This document shows positions 26,271 through 39,800 of a DNA stretch of 64,000 nt, in pieces. Location of the stretch: contig VXAZ01008127.1 of the NCBI GenBank assembly GCA_013399875.1, forward strand, positions 554,456 to 618,455. Reading direction: 5' to 3'. The notes under the pieces are model-generated. The model was not told the origin of the DNA. It searched no databases and was given only the letters and a program-made list of their open reading frames with translations. The stretch comes from Gymnorhina tibicen (Eukaryota; Chordata; Aves; Passeriformes; Artamidae). Both the position numbers and the translations under genes were made by a program. The first letter of the stretch is position 1; each line of letters opens with the position of its first letter.

Positions 26271-29200
26271 ACCTGCTCTGCTTTCCTGCCTGGGAATGTT
26301 GTTCTGTGGCTGTATCATCTCCTCCCAGCCTCCCCTCCAGTTTCACTCCCCCCCTCCTCCCCAGCACTGAAGTATCTAAAGAGCAAGCCCAGGGTTGGTG
26401 GTCGAGGAAGAAATGCAAGGAAGGAGGCAGCCTCTCTCCTGGGACCAGACTAGGTGGCCCTTTTTTAGTTCACGGGGAAATCAAAGGGAAAAAATGAAAA
26501 TAAAAAGAAGAGAAAAATATCCATGTCCAAAGCTTGTTTTTTTTCTCAGCAACTCCAATTGTTTCTGCTTCCTAATAAATCATGTAGGCCAGGGACAACC
26601 AATCTGCACAGCATTATTATTGTCTCAATACATTTTGTTGAAAGAAAAATAACACTGCGGCTTCGCTGAAGCAGACGGGATCTGCTTTTCCAAAAGGTTT
26701 GTTGATATTAGCCCACAGTCTTGTTGGGCTCCATGTATACTCTGGACTGAAAGAGCTTTGCTGCATTCCCATCTCTAAGATACAGAGAGTCACCAAACCT
26801 AAATATTACCCTGAGCAGCTGAGACCTCCAAAGGTCTTTCTTTGTTTTGCTCCACACTCTTGTTTCCCATTAACTCTTCAGCAGCATTTGTATGCCTTGG
26901 GCTTGCAGAGCCCAGGGCTGAACTTGGCTCCAGGCTGAGCTATCTCACACCCATATAAACGACAGCAAGTTTGCAACCTGAAGGATTTACTCCAGAAGAT
27001 TTTCCACTGGGTGTGAGCAGCACAAGTCCTCCCCCTCCAGGGGCCGGCTGGGGCCAGCCCAAGCTCTGTTTGGTGGATAAGCAGCACTTTGGGCCGTGGT
27101 CATATCAGCGAGTTATTGCCATCAAACCCCTCCAGGAAGTGATTCCCAGTCATCCCACACTAAGGAGCTGCAGGTTCTGCTCCCCACCAGCCCAGTCCTC
27201 TGCAGCTCCTCACAGCTAAAAACATCAGCACACTGTCTGGACAGAGCGCGTGCTTAAATCCCCAGTGTTTAAAGAGACCCAGAGCAGGGGCCAACAGCAC
27301 CCCTGTGCTTGTCCTTGGTGTCCCCAAGAGAAGCAAGAAGCTGGACTGGGTGCAGAGAGCACTGGGGTCAGTGGGGTGCCCTTGTCTGTCCACGCTCCAC
27401 TCGTGCTGTTGCTTATTTCTGAATGAGAATCAAGCAGCCTGGATTTTTCTGACTTTTTTCCTTTCCACAGCATGTGGAAACCAGGAGAGTTCTCCAGCAC
27501 ACCCAGAAGGATCCAGCCAGGGCATATCAAGGGCAGCCTCAGGTTCTGTGGGGACAAGGACGTACTCACCCCACCATGAAGTGCGCCCACAGTGTGAGGG
27601 CTGTGGGGTGCACAGCACGGACCCTCTGAACTGGCCTCGCAGTGCTTTGGAACCAGGCTACCTGACCCAAAGGAGCCTGACAAGCAGAAATGAAATGCCT
27701 GAGTTTTGCTCACCCACAGCCCAGCCTTGTCTGCCGAGAAGGGACGCAAAGGGAGTCCCAAAAGGCTTTGGGTGAGCACCCACAGGGTGCCCAGGCAGGG
27801 CACATCGGCCCAGGTGTGTCTGCCCACACCCACGGCAGAGTGATCCCAGTCTGGAGGTGTGGAAAGAAGGGAAACGCTGAGACAAAAGAGCCAACAACAG
27901 GGAGTGCTGCCCCAGCCGGGGGTGTCTGTCAGCTCTGCACGCTGTGGCGGTCAGTGGCCATCTCTCCAGCCACTGAACAGCGTCACAGCAGATCGAATTT
28001 GCCCCCTGATACTCCCAAGTGTCAGACATTCTGACACCTCTGGCTTTGAGGGAAACGATAATTTGATTTTGAATGCTAAGCTAAGACTACGTGGGGTTTG
28101 GAAGCTGAACAAACACGGAGGGGTTTTTCCACCCAGCTTCACTTCTGCTGCCTCTGCAGCAGTTCCCCATAGCCAGGCTGCCTGCACAGAGCTTGCTTAA
28201 CACCATCACCCATTCCCTGCTCCGAGAGGGCCCTGCAGCATGAAGGGGGAAGGAAAGGGCATGTGGTGTCACAAGGGAGGTAAGGCAGCGAGCCAAAACA
28301 GCCCTGCAAAGGTGGGCAAACACAGCTGGCCTGACTCAGGGCTGAGCCCATCCCTCCTGAAGGGCTTCAGAAACAGTGGGAAAAAAGCTAAGGGCAATAA
28401 AGGCCAAGGTTTAGCAAAGGTTTGGCTACTTTTAAAGGTTTTTTTAAAGCACGATCAATAGATTTACTACACCCTCTGACCCTCAGGAGCCAGTCCTGCA
28501 GTGTTCACACCCATGGCATAAGGAGGCATTGCCAGCCATGGGTCACTAAGAGGCACCTGCGTAGACAAGCCCAGACAGGGGCATCTCTTCACAGCCCCTG
28601 GCACTCACTGGCTGAAACCAGCCAGAGTCTGAGCCAGGCCAACCAGCTCTGGTTTTCCTTGCCCAAAATCCACCATTCATCCCCAGCTCTCCAGTATCCA
28701 CCAGCGTTCAGGCTGGGATGTTCCTGTGACCCCCCCAAGCACTCACAAAAACTCAGATTAAAACATCCTCTGTGGGATTGAAAAAAAAAAACTGTTGCAG
28801 GGCAGCAACATTTGTGGGGGATTTTGAAAACATTTTTTTTCCACCCTGGGAAAGACAGAAAGTCTTTCTGCATTTGGGGCACAATAATAGGCAGATAGGA
28901 TTTCTCTGGAATAAGCGGATTAAGAACAACCCGGGGAAGGGTGGTAACACTGCACAGTCAGAAGGAAAAAGCCCAAGGGCAAGGCAAGCTTGGCTCAGCT
29001 GCCCCAGACAACCAACACGGGGCTTGAGCTGCAGCCACTGCTGCTTATCAGCAGCGTAATGATTTCGTGTCCGTGCTGAAATCTGCTCCTGAGACGGGTC
29101 CATGCCTGAATTTCCTCCTCCCTTCAGCCAACGAGGCGCGGGCAAACCGTGTCACCAGCACCCCGTGCAGCCCTGCAGCCCACGGACACCTCTCCAAGGA

Positions 29201-32200
29201 GCGCCGCCGTGCACATCACAGGGAGGAGAGATGGGTTTGTTTGTGGCTCGCTCCAGTCCCCGTTCGTCCTCTCCGAAAACCACGGAGTAACCCAGCCCCA
29301 GGGCAGGCTCCAGCCTGGCAACAGCACCACAGCAGAGCAGGGGGTGCCCAAGACCTTCCCCATGCCACTCCCTCTGAAAACACAGCTCTGGGCTGAGGCG
29401 ACTGGACTGATTTTTTTTTAATTTTTTTTTTTTTTCCCCCCCTCTCTCCAGGCAAATACAGGCTCTGCACAAACCGGTCTGACTCCGACTCCGCTCGGCG
29501 CTTCCCGAAGGAACCGGAGGAACCGGTTGGTGATGGGGCAACCCCTCCACAGCCACCGCGGTGCCTGGGTGGGCACCTGTCCCACCCCCCACACCCACAG
29601 TGACATCCATGCCACCTCACCCACCTTCATCCTCTCTGCCGTTTTTAGGAGGAATTTCATCGGGTTTCCGTGCAGTCAGTAATGCCCTCGCCTCTGTATG
29701 TGGCAGCAGGGCTCTGCTTCCAGCTCGGCCCAAAGCCCTTCTCCCTCAGCTCATTTCAAGTGGGATAAACACATGTATCACAGGAGCAGTCAGAACCAAG
29801 CAGGATTCGGCCTCGTGGCTCCGCTTTCCCACACGGAGAGGAGCCTACCAGGGTGCTGGGAGCATCGGGAAAGAGCCATCCCCCATCCAGGACAACACGG
29901 AATTGGCAGCAAAGCTGCTGGGCTCAGCATCCCTTTGGCCGCAGCAGGGTCCCACCATCCCAGGCTCCAGGCTAAGAGCTCAATCCTCATTACTTGCACG
30001 AAGTGTTCCTCACACCCCAGCTCGGCACTTAAAACCACACGGGCACTGGCTGCGGAGGGCAGAGCCAACCTCCGGTGTCCCAGGGGCTGGGACAACCTCG
30101 ATGCTGTGTTTTCCACCCCAGCAGCTCAGCACAGCCTCACCCAGCCTCCGCCAAAGCAGGGAGCGTGTTCTGAGTGACAAACACGAGTAACACCGCGAAA
30201 TAACGCTGCAGTGAGGCTCTGCCAGCCGCAGGAAGAGCCTCCCTGTCCCGATCCAGCCCTGCACGGGGGGACGCAGCAGCAGAAGCAGAACACGTTCACC
30301 CCAGGAATCAGCCCGGGCCGAGCAGCACGTGCTCCCCAGCAGGAGCACAAACACACCCAGAAGCAATCCTGGAGCTCTTACTGAACTTCTTGGCTCTTGC
30401 CCCAAAACAGTCAAGGCGTGACTCTCCCAAAACCAAGTAATGCTGACTCCTGCTGCACTGTACTACGGCCTCAGCCCCAGGAGATGCCTCTGGTTTTCAG
30501 AGGAGCCAGCAAAAGGCAAAGCAGCTGAGTCAGCACCCAGCCCTGGGGAGAAAGCCCTGAGTCAGCTCTGCTTGGAGCACAAGTGGACACTCCTCCTCTC
30601 CTCTCCCCTCTCAGCGCTGCTGGCAGCCCCAGCCGTGCCCTGGCAGCCCCGCGTCAGCTGCACACACACAAAGCGCACCAGTGAGGCTTTGCAGGCTGGA
30701 GACCTCAGACACAGGAGCAGCTACTACTGGGGGCCAGATAACTCCGTGCAAGGAGCAAGGGGTCACCCACAAACCTTCTGGGAAACCTCACGGCAACACA
30801 GCACAGAGCAAGGCTGCGAGGAGAGCGGTGGAAGGGGTGACAGAGCACCCCCGTCCTGCAGCAGTTCGGCTCAACACGCTTCAGCTGGGGAAAGGAGGCA
30901 AGTGGGGGCCCCAGCTGAAGCCCCATCAGCAGCAGTCCCTGCTGGTGCTCTCATTCCTGTGGCTCAGGGCCATGGACAGGCACTCGGCAGCCCAGGAATG
31001 GGCTGGCTGTCTCTCCAGAACCCTCCTCTGGACTGGGCCCACCTGAGGCTCTGCAGATCTCCACGCATTGCAAACACCGCCTGCCACAGCTCCCTCATTT
31101 TGTTTGGAAGTTCTGCACCTCCTTTGCTGGGCAGAGGGGAAGGAATAACAGATGAGACGAATTTCTTTAATCTCAGTGAGACTGAAATAACTACTGAAAA
31201 TTGCCCTTTCTTTTGTCTTCCCCCTCCCCAGCACTCTCACAGCTCCAGCTGAGGTTCTCCGTGGATGCTCCTACCCCAAGGTGAGCGAGCAGCCAGGTGC
31301 TGGCTGCAGCAACCCCCAGGTCCTGGTGCCGGTGGGTGCTGATGGCTGCTGTGTTTGCCACGGGCATCCCCATCTGCCTTGCTCAGCTCCAGCACAAAGC
31401 CCGGGAGAACCGCTGAGGAAGGACACAAGGCAGAAGTTCCGTGTTTCCTGTTCAGCCTTGGCCAGAGGTTTCCAAATGCCAATTTGGGGCAAAATCAAGA
31501 CATTTGGGTGATGTTGAGATAGGTGGGAGTGACACTCCAAAATGAACTTCACAGGGCTGGGTTTTCTTCACTGTCACCAGATATCTCATTTTTGGTAAGG
31601 GAGGAGGAAAGGGAGAGGAGGAGGAGGAAGTGAGCGCTCACCGTCATTCACGGGGTCCCCTCGATGTGTCTCAGTGAAGCTCAGAGGTTAAGACTGATGG
31701 TGAAGGAGAAAGGATTATCTGGAAAAGGCTCCTTTATCGAGCACCCAGTCCATGGCAGAGCAAGGCCAGCTGGACCTCACTAAGAGGAGCTCAAATTCAG
31801 CTGAAGGCGGCTGCCCCCGCAGCAGAAAGGGGAATCACTTCTGTCAAGCTGGAAAGGAGAAACTTGATTCTTCTCCCTCCCCAGCAGCCCCGCTCCTCCA
31901 GGCCTGAGTCTTGCTGCTGTCAAGACATTGCTTTGCTTTGCCTCTGTATTACTTCTAACCACTCTCAGAGACTTACACATAGCTCCCTCCTGATGTTTTT
32001 CTGGTTTACTTACCAACCAGTTTGGTTTTCAATTGGCTGTCTCCTAGAACAGCTGGTCCCAGTATTGCTAACCTTATTTACCATTTAACCAGCATCGCCA
32101 AGAGACTTCTCCAGTTCCAGAGGTAAGTATCGTCTAATTAAAGTTTACCACGAGCAGGAGAGCTCCTATCTGCCTCGGAGGTGTTGCACCACATCAGCTG

Positions 32201-35200
32201 GTCAGGCTTGGAGCTCGTACAAGCCCTGTCACACTTCAAAGGCCAGGTATGCAGGAAACACCTGCTGCATTGCACCACGGCACGTCCCTGGCCGCCCAGC
32301 CTCCTCCCCGGGCGTGAGCACCCCTGGACGCTCAGAGCAGCCTGATGCAAGAGCCAGATCACGTCTCCTGCCTCCTGCCAGGGTGACTCACTTCAAATCA
32401 CATCCTTCCCCCTCTCAAGCAGCACGGCACCAAGGTCTGTGCTGAAGAAATCACCGATGCTGGTGTTCAAGGCGCAAACAGCTTGGCTGCTTAGCTTGAA
32501 TAAGCGCAGTGTCCTCCCCCAGAGCCCGCACGTGTCCTTGGAGTGAGGAGCAGCTGTTCCACAGGGGACCAGGCCACAGCAGGGGGATAAATCAGGGCAG
32601 TCCCCTCCTCCAGAGAAGGCTGAGCCACGCTGATGGCAAGTACTTTTATCAGGAGAAGAGACCAGCAGCGGCTTGGGGCTAAAGCAACCCCTGATGCTTC
32701 CCAGAATAAAAACTGGGATCACCCGTGGGAGTGGGACAGCAGAGCTGGGAGAAGGTGGCAACAACAGCAAAGAGCTTGATGAAAAGGTACCTACAAGCAC
32801 TTCTGATCCCACAGCCAGCTGGCCTGAGGGTGGGCTGGGACATGACCGGGGACAGGCTGTGACCATCACACCTCCCTGCAGCCTGGCCGTGCCTCACATG
32901 CAGGCAGCAAAGTGCATCAGCATAGCTGGGGGGAAAAGGGCCTGTTCTTCCTGAAGGGGAAGCAAACAGGTGATCTAACCCTGTTCCTCCGGCCTGGCTG
33001 TCAGCAAACCAGGCACAGTGACCCCGCTTCCTCCCACGCAGGCACTGAAGCTGTGGTGTTCGGAGGAGAGATGACCCTGTCTCCCCACAGGATGAAGAAG
33101 GACGAGTTTTCCCCCAGGCAAGCAGCATCTGACAGACGTCAGACAGACCCTGCAGACACCCACGCGAGTTTCCCAACCCACCTGTTTGTCACCACGGCAG
33201 GCTCTGCACGGCTCACACTTGGGAGGTGATTTAGTTCACCAGTGGGCTCATGGAAAATCAGAGAACCAGAGGGTTACCATGGAAATTGCTTTCACCAACA
33301 ACCCAAACCACAGCGCTTGCCAGCGTTCAGACACAAGAACACAGCACATGCCTTGTGCCTATTTATGGGTAGTGTTGCCCAACTGGAGGGGGCTCTTACA
33401 GAGGCAATTCAAGTTCATTGGTTCTGCTTCCTAAGGAACAGATTAGTCAGTCTTGCTTTTAAGAGGAACTCAATTATGCTAATCAGGTATCAAGAGGAAG
33501 CCCTTCATCTTCAGAGAGCTGCAGTGCTAAGAAGAGCAATGCTTTGCAAGCACCTGCTCCACCTCTGTCCTGAGTCACCTCCAGCCAAGGTCTTTCATTA
33601 GGTGGCAGCGAGCATGTCCTCACACGGCACTGCATCAAGATGTCATTTGCTTCTCATTACAGACTGCAGTCAGCACATGTGAGCTAAGACAGTCATTTTT
33701 AATCCATCCTTTCCACCCCTGACTCTGCTGCCAGACAGGACAAGCTATAATCATGTTTCAAAGACTTAAGGGTGAGCATTTGGGAACTGGATTTTAGGGC
33801 AGCTGGCGAAATCCCTGTGTTAACCTCCCTCTGCACACAGCACAGCTGGCTACTGGGAGAGGTGGCACCACAGCCAGAGAGAGTCCTGCAATTCCCGAGG
33901 CCTGGCTGGGCACGGTGCACGTCAGCCAAGCTGTGGTGCTGCAGGAACAGGGGGGGAAAGCTGCAGAGCAAGCCCTCAACGCCACTTTGGTGAAAGAACC
34001 GGGCTCTGAGCAAGCATCTTGCTCACCCAGGCTCACGTCCGAGGCTGCGGATGTGCCAGCGCTGTCCGTGTGATGCAGCAGCTGCAGAGCACCCAGCACT
34101 GCAGCTCGGCAGGGCCCTGTGGAGCTGAGGCGGAGCAAAAATCAGCAGCGTGGCGTTCCCCGTCCTGCCGAGGATCTCCAGGCAGCTGGGAATGGGGCTA
34201 ATACCGGTGGTGGTGGGGGAAGGCACAGCCCTGCTCCTCTGGAGCCACTGGAGGGAAGAGAGGCACCAGTTCAGCGTTTGGCTTTGGCTCCTAGCGTGGT
34301 GCAAAGGGCATTTACAAAAAAAGAGCCCACAAACAACTTAAGCTGCCATAAAAAATTGAAGTGCAGCCAAAGGTGGAGCTCCAGGGCCAAAGCCTCCCCA
34401 ACTGTTTGTATTTTGCTTGCACTGTCCTCATAAAATACTGGCTGAACACTTAATTCAGCCTCTTCCCCTCGCTCCCGCAGCCTTGCAGAGGAAGATGAGA
34501 GTGGGCAGGTTGGAGACAATTCCAGGAACATATTGTTCTTCTCTTCTCATCCTGCCAGCAGTCCCTCTGTGCTGGAAAAAGCTCATGCAACACAACAGAG
34601 GAGGAGAGGTGAGGTACAGGGCTTCTGAAACGCCCCCTCAGCTGTTGCTCGAGTTATCTCAGAGCTAAATCTCTTTTTTAAAAGCCTGAAAAAGGCTGGG
34701 TTGAGATCCCCAAAATGGAAGCAAGGCCGCAGAAAGGGGTTGGAGAGAACCATTTTACCCCTCTACCGGTCCTGGCCCGTTTCTCTTAAAATTCCACATA
34801 GGCTGGAGGGAACCTTGGACTGCACAGAAGGGGATGCTGGGTTTGGGGCTCTGGGTTACAGGAGGCTGGAAAGCAGCTGAGGTCAAAGCAGCAAATAGGT
34901 GGGTGCTAAACGGGGTTTAGAGGTCTTTGCAGAAGTAGTCACAGTGTCCTGGAGCCTCTTAGGATCACCTTAACACAGCTAAAAGAAACTCTTCTTCTCC
35001 CACTGGCCCCTAGAATGAACCCTGCTGAGGGGAGTTCACAGAAACACTGGCAGAGGGATTTTGGTTTCACTTCAGGTCAGTATTTTGGTACCACCCTGGG
35101 GCTTTTACCCCTGGTAAGTGTCACAGGACATCTCCTTACCATCCATCTCAGAACTTCCTGCACCCACCCAAGACCTTCCCAAGCCTCAGAACCACGTCCC

Positions 35201-35849
35201 AGGAAGGAGAGGTGAGGGATGAGGTAGAGAGAGACACTGAGCAGAAACTTTTTATTTCAAGAACCTGACGGCCTAAAATAAAAGTTGGAGCAGTGGAAAG
35301 TGTTGAAGAATGAACACGGGCAGGAGGTTAAAACCCCTTGTGAAGGCACCATTAGTGATGCATTGCAGGCTGTGGGGAGCAGCAGGACTGAACAGAGGGG
35401 AGAGCTCCTGTACCTCCCCGGGGACGCTGCCTGCAGAAGGGGCACACCCTGATTAAAGTGTTTATTTTTCACAAGGGGGCCTGCTCATGTCCCCCAGGAC
35501 TCACAGGCACGAACATCCACCTCGTGCCAAGCTACAGCCAGCACACTTAAAAGCTTCAAGCTAAACACGAAGGGGCAGCCTGCCTCTGGAGCCGGTCCCA
35601 AAATAACGCCGCTGGCATCAGAGAGAAGAACACTTAAAGCCTTGCCTGGACACATGTCTAAAAATCTCCAAAAATAGCTCTTGCTTCCCCTTTTGAAAAA
35701 CACTGCGGTTCCCAATGCCTCACAGGAACTCTGGTCCTGCTCAGAGAAGCCACAAAATAAGGGAGCAGCCCAGAACTGATCTTTGAGCACATCTGGACTA
35801 GCTGAGATCGGCCTTATGAAGAAGGGAAAAAATAAAGATTTTAAACGGC
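26271..35849. other. Noncoding sequence immediately downstream of METRNL
   Basis: No recognised gene. It includes the T/C tract at 29411-29448 inside a mildly CpG-rich stretch (about 29095-29560) and a purine-rich run near 31593-31633. A 270-codon plus-strand frame (30440-31252) begins with a true ATG but matches no family I know and has the Ser/Pro/Ala bias of GC-rich noncoding DNA. Alternative METRNL poly(A) hexamers lie at 35466-35461 and 35256-35251. Confidence 0.7.
29411..29448. repeat. T/C homopyrimidine tract
   Basis: A nearly pure T then C tract, broken only by AA near its middle, ending in CTCTCTCC and then AG. On the plus strand it has the form of a strong 3' splice site, but no exon is recognised behind it. 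Confidence 0.9.
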
Positions 35850-35869
35850 ATGTGTCAAATCCAGGGACC

Positions 35870-35875
35870 TTTATT
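35870..35875 (-). terminator. Candidate METRNL poly(A) signal AATAAA
   Basis: On the minus strand AATAAA sits about 620 bases after the stop codon. About 35-45 bases further on is a T-rich element (CTTTATTTTTTCCC), the arrangement expected of a cleavage site with a downstream U-rich element. A weaker ATTAAA at 36206-36201 would give a shorter 3' UTR of about 300 bases. Further AATAAA hexamers at 35466-35461 and 35256-35251 could give longer forms. Which is used cannot be told from sequence. Confidence 0.55.
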
Positions 35876-35942
35876 TCTCTGGAATGGAAAGAATTTGCCA
35901 GCCTGGACAAAAAATTGCAGGCGGCAATTGTACATTCTTTCA

Positions 35943-35973
35943 AATAAAAAAAAAAAAAACAACACACACACAT
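35943..35973. repeat. A-run joined to a short CA repeat in the METRNL 3' UTR
   Basis: On the minus strand this reads as TG repeats followed by a T-run in the probable 3' UTR, just before the candidate poly(A) signal. It is a likely length-variable site between individuals. Confidence 0.85.
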
Positions 35974-36494
35974 AAGAGTTTGGCTCCATAAATTTCTGTC
36001 ATAAGAAACAACTTTGAATTGTACACCAAGCTTTTTACAAAGCATCAATGTTAAGATGTTTTACCGTGTTCTATCACATTCTTGGCCATTTATACAGAAT
36101 ACGCCATACCAAATGCTACATCAGCTTAAGACATTTTTAAAAATTAGTATTAAAAAGATACAAAGGCATCTTGGCTTTCATTTGGGGTTTGTTTGTTTTT
36201 TTTAATTAAGACATGGGAGTTTTCTTTGTTTGTTTTCCTAAGGAAGTCACTAAAAAAATATAATAACTTAATTCATAAGGACAAGATTGGTTAAAAATCC
36301 AGCCTTTCTTGCTTGGCAGCCCTCTGAGCTCGTACCTCTGTTGCTTCCATCAGCCTGTGAGCACCGCAGGCTGTGGGGTCTCAGCCTCCAGCTCTGTCCA
36401 GCCTCAGTGACCAGGTTTGTTCAGAGTTTTCACTGCAGCCGGGAAATACTCCCGGCCAAACGCTAAAAGCGATCTTCAGCCAAACGGGGGGGTT

Positions 36495-36811
36495 TCAGTC
36501 TGGGCCAATCTCACACGGGTTTAGCCCTTTGTCTTTTGCCTCTTTGTACATCCTTTGGAAGTCTTTAAAACGAGGGGCGCAGCCTAACCTGGCCTCCCCA
36601 AAGTGCATACGTCCCGTGAAAAGGAAGTCTCCATCTCCTGGCTTCACCCCACACTCGAGCAAGGTCTTTATTTGTCCTCTCCAGTTCCCACTCTCCCCTG
36701 TCAGCTGAAAGACTTTGCTCTTCTGCCTGTACAGTTTGTTGACACCGACGTGAATTACGGATTCTTGCTCTTCTGCCTCGTTCGTTACGTTTTGAATGGA
36801 GCCTCTGATCA
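36495..36811 (-). CDS. METRNL: METRNL coding exon 4 (C-terminal domain and stop)
   Basis: The last coding exon spans the end of codon 188 to Asp292 and a TGA stop at 36497-36495. The acceptor is CTGCTTCCAG|TG at 36813-36812. The first codon is split: G from exon 3 plus TG gives Val, followed by IRGSIQNVTNEAEE. It carries the sequon N195-V-T, the basic LYRQKSKVF stretch, cysteines 241, 265 and 287 and the family signatures GDFLFTG and MHFGEARLGCAPRFKDFQ. The C-terminus reads LNPCEIGPD, close to the human NPCEVGTD ending. Confidence 0.97.
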
Positions 36812-39800
36812 CTGGAAGCAGAAAAAGGTTTCAAGGGTGAATTACTCAAAAATGCTTTGGAAGACCCTGGTCCAAACTCAGGCCTGTGCAACCAGGGGAA
36901 CTGACTTCACCACAGCAACCCGAGTTTTGGTCCTTTGTTATTCTGAGAGTTAAGATTATCCAGTAACCTCTGGTATATATTTGCATTTTTTTATGGTTTA
37001 TATTTGTAATCTGTCCAGCAAAGGGCACCCACATATTAAATTTAAACAGAAAAATAATTACATCAGAAAAACAGCATTAATCATGAAGAAGAATTCTAAC
37101 AAGAAGATATATGCTAAATGCTCCCTGACAAAGTACTTTCTGTTATTCAGCCATTACAGACACAGCTAGAGTTAATTTCCCTTTTAAAAAGGGAAGCATG
37201 GACAATTACTAAAACTTTTGGTCTTTGGTCAAGTCGACCAACACTGCAGGGCAACAAGTAATGGCCTCTCCTAGATGCACCCAAATCCTTGACCTTCTAC
37301 CGTGGTTGCTGTGTCACTCTGCCCACCCTGGGGAGGTGCCAGCTGGGCAGACAGTTCTGAGGTCCTCAGGACTCTCCGTGTTCCCAGCACCCCCAGACCA
37401 CATTTACTGCTGGTGGAGGTTGCCAAGGGTAAGGAGGCGTCTGTTGGTGTTTATGGGTGCCAGGCTGGCACTGGGAGGAGAAGGGACTGGGGAGACAACA
37501 ACTCACCGAAATCACTAGTGCAGACAGCCAGGAGGACCTCAGTGTCACTGCAGGGTCGGCAGGGAGCTGGGCAGGAAGGGTCAGAATTAGCAAAGGACCA
37601 GACAGCAGTTTTAAATAAATACATTTAAATAAATAAACCATTTAAACGAAACAAAAACGTGACTGACAAACACAAACACAGCACAGGCACAATCAGCCCA
37701 AAGATCTGTTCTGGCATCTCTAGCACCTCAAGAAGTGCAGTTAACCCTTAGAGCCTCCTTGAGATTTTTGTACCTAAGCAGGAATATGGATCTCTTTACC
37801 AATCCTGCTGGAATATATTTTCCAGCAAACACTGCACACACTCACTGCACTTCTGCAAAATATATTTTGGTACTGGGTGCATTTGCAAGGTGCTCTGCTG
37901 TAAATTCACTCAAAAGCTTTCAGCTCACGTGTCTTTTATACTCTGATGGCAAAGCTTCTCTCTTACAGTTTCTATCAAGTGTTGTTGGGCCATTTAGTCA
38001 TCACCACATCAAAGATCCAGGAGGTTACAGAGTAGGGGAGGCAAAGAGGGGAGGAAAAAACCCCAATGCATGTGTTGGAGGGCGTAGAGGCAAAGCGGAA
38101 ACTCGAGCCCTTATCTGTTTGAGCTCAAGCAGCACAAAGACCATTTCCTGTACCGCTGGAAACATTTGGATATCTGCACTAATCTAATCAATGCAAGAAT
38201 GTGGCTCCTCTTTGTACTCAGCCAGCTATTTCTGAGGAGAAGGTGCTGTAGTTGCAATACAGATGTTTCTATAACACCCTGTGGAGTTCAGGAATTTGCT
38301 TATGATCAGGATCTGCCCCGCCTGGCGATGCCCAGTGAGTCTGTCCGCAGTGGCACGAGGATCAGAACCTTGTCTGTCACCTGGTGTCATCTCAGCACAT
38401 CGTTCAGAGAAATGGAAGCCCTGGATCAGCAAGGGCACAGGCTGCAGCAAAGCAGGGCTCCCGCTGAGGCGAGCGGACGATGAGGCTCCGTCACAGCCCA
38501 ACGCCAAACTGCAAACTGAAGCTACCCTGCCTCTCCCCACCAACAAAAAATTCAGGTTTTGAACCTCAGCACCTGAAAACACTTAGTGACCAGATTCCCA
38601 AATAGTCACGGCCTTCCTCTCCCCCCCCCACCTGCTTCCCAAAGTTTATCCACTGCACTTGAAAGCAGATTTAAGCTTGTCCACACAACACGCAGCTGGT
38701 GCCTCCGATGCTCCCTCAGCCCTCCTGTCAGGCAGCACAAGCCACTCTCGGACACAAGACATGGCAAATCTCTTATTTTTTCCAAGGACCCAGAAAGGCA
38801 GTGATCCATAAAGAAGGATTATTGAACCAAATCCACCAGATTTGCTCCAGTCAGATGATTCATACACAGCGTAACACGCTGTTTAATAGGATTAAAGGAA
38901 ATGTAAAATGCACATTTCTGGGCAGGGATGTTTGAAGGAATCACTCAAGGAGCTTAAAAAGCTCCAAAAGAAGAGACAAGGAATAGGCAAAATAGCATCT
39001 GGATCAATCACATTTCTGTTCAGTTTGTATGCCTCCAGGGCCTTCAGAAACAAGCCAGCTTTCCCTGCCCTTCTTTTCCCACATACTATTTCAGCTCTCT
39101 TTTTCGGAAAAGTTTGGAAAATGTTTAATATAATGAGAAATGCAGAACCAGATGAAGCCTGGACATAACTGGAGTACTAGAATAAATTCAGGCTAAAGAC
39201 ACCTCAAGTTTTAGACTCAAAGAGATTTTGATCTGTGGCTAGACCAAAGGTAAAAGCTCAATCTGACAGAGAAAACTGTAACAGAATCACAGAATCATTC
39301 AGGTTGGAGAAGACCTCTAAGATCATCGAGTCCAACCATTAACCCAGCACCGCCATGCTCACCACCGACCCCTGTCCCCAGGTGCCATATCCATGCAAAC
39401 ACTTCCAGGAGTGAGTGATTCCACCACTTCCCTGGGCAAGTCTTAGTGTATTAGTCCCTAAACACCCCACTGTGGAGTTGTGTCATTCATGGCACCTACC
39501 AAATCCAGCCAGGGCAAAAGTCTCTCTTCCCCCAGCCTCCCTCTGGCCAAATGAGGACCTGACTTAGATCAACCAAATAGAGGGAACTTGCAAATCTGCA
39601 CAAATCCCGTGGCATTCTCACATGGACACAAGCTCCAAAACAAAGTACAGCTGATGGACGTCCTCTAAACCCACATCTGGATTTCAGATATTTCGTTCTG
39701 CAAAGACCTTGTAATAAAAAGGCATCTCAGTCTTTTTAAGTCTTGGTTTAGACCAGACATCTCTGTAGTTCATCCAACCCCATCAGAAGATTGGAAACAC

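Larger units (their letters stand above)
35850..36494 (-). other. METRNL: Probable METRNL 3' untranslated region
   Basis: The stretch follows the TGA directly on the minus strand and becomes A/T-rich, as 3' UTRs often do. It contains T-runs and a TG-repeat next to a T-run near 35943-35973. The end near 35850 is inferred from the poly(A) signal at 35875-35870. An open frame of 187 codons crosses this stretch (36048-35485, minus) but looks like chance: it resembles no protein I know and runs through the T-run. No splice sites are evident. Confidence 0.6.

Noticed and set aside
30440..31252. 270-codon plus-strand frame starting with ATG
   Set aside because: No family resemblance, biased Ser/Ala/Pro composition, no promoter-like CpG island upstream. 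Kept as noncoding unless transcripts show otherwise.
35485..36048. 187-codon minus-strand frame just after METRNL
   Set aside because: It lies in the probable 3' UTR and beyond, crosses the T-run and poly(A) signal, and resembles no protein.
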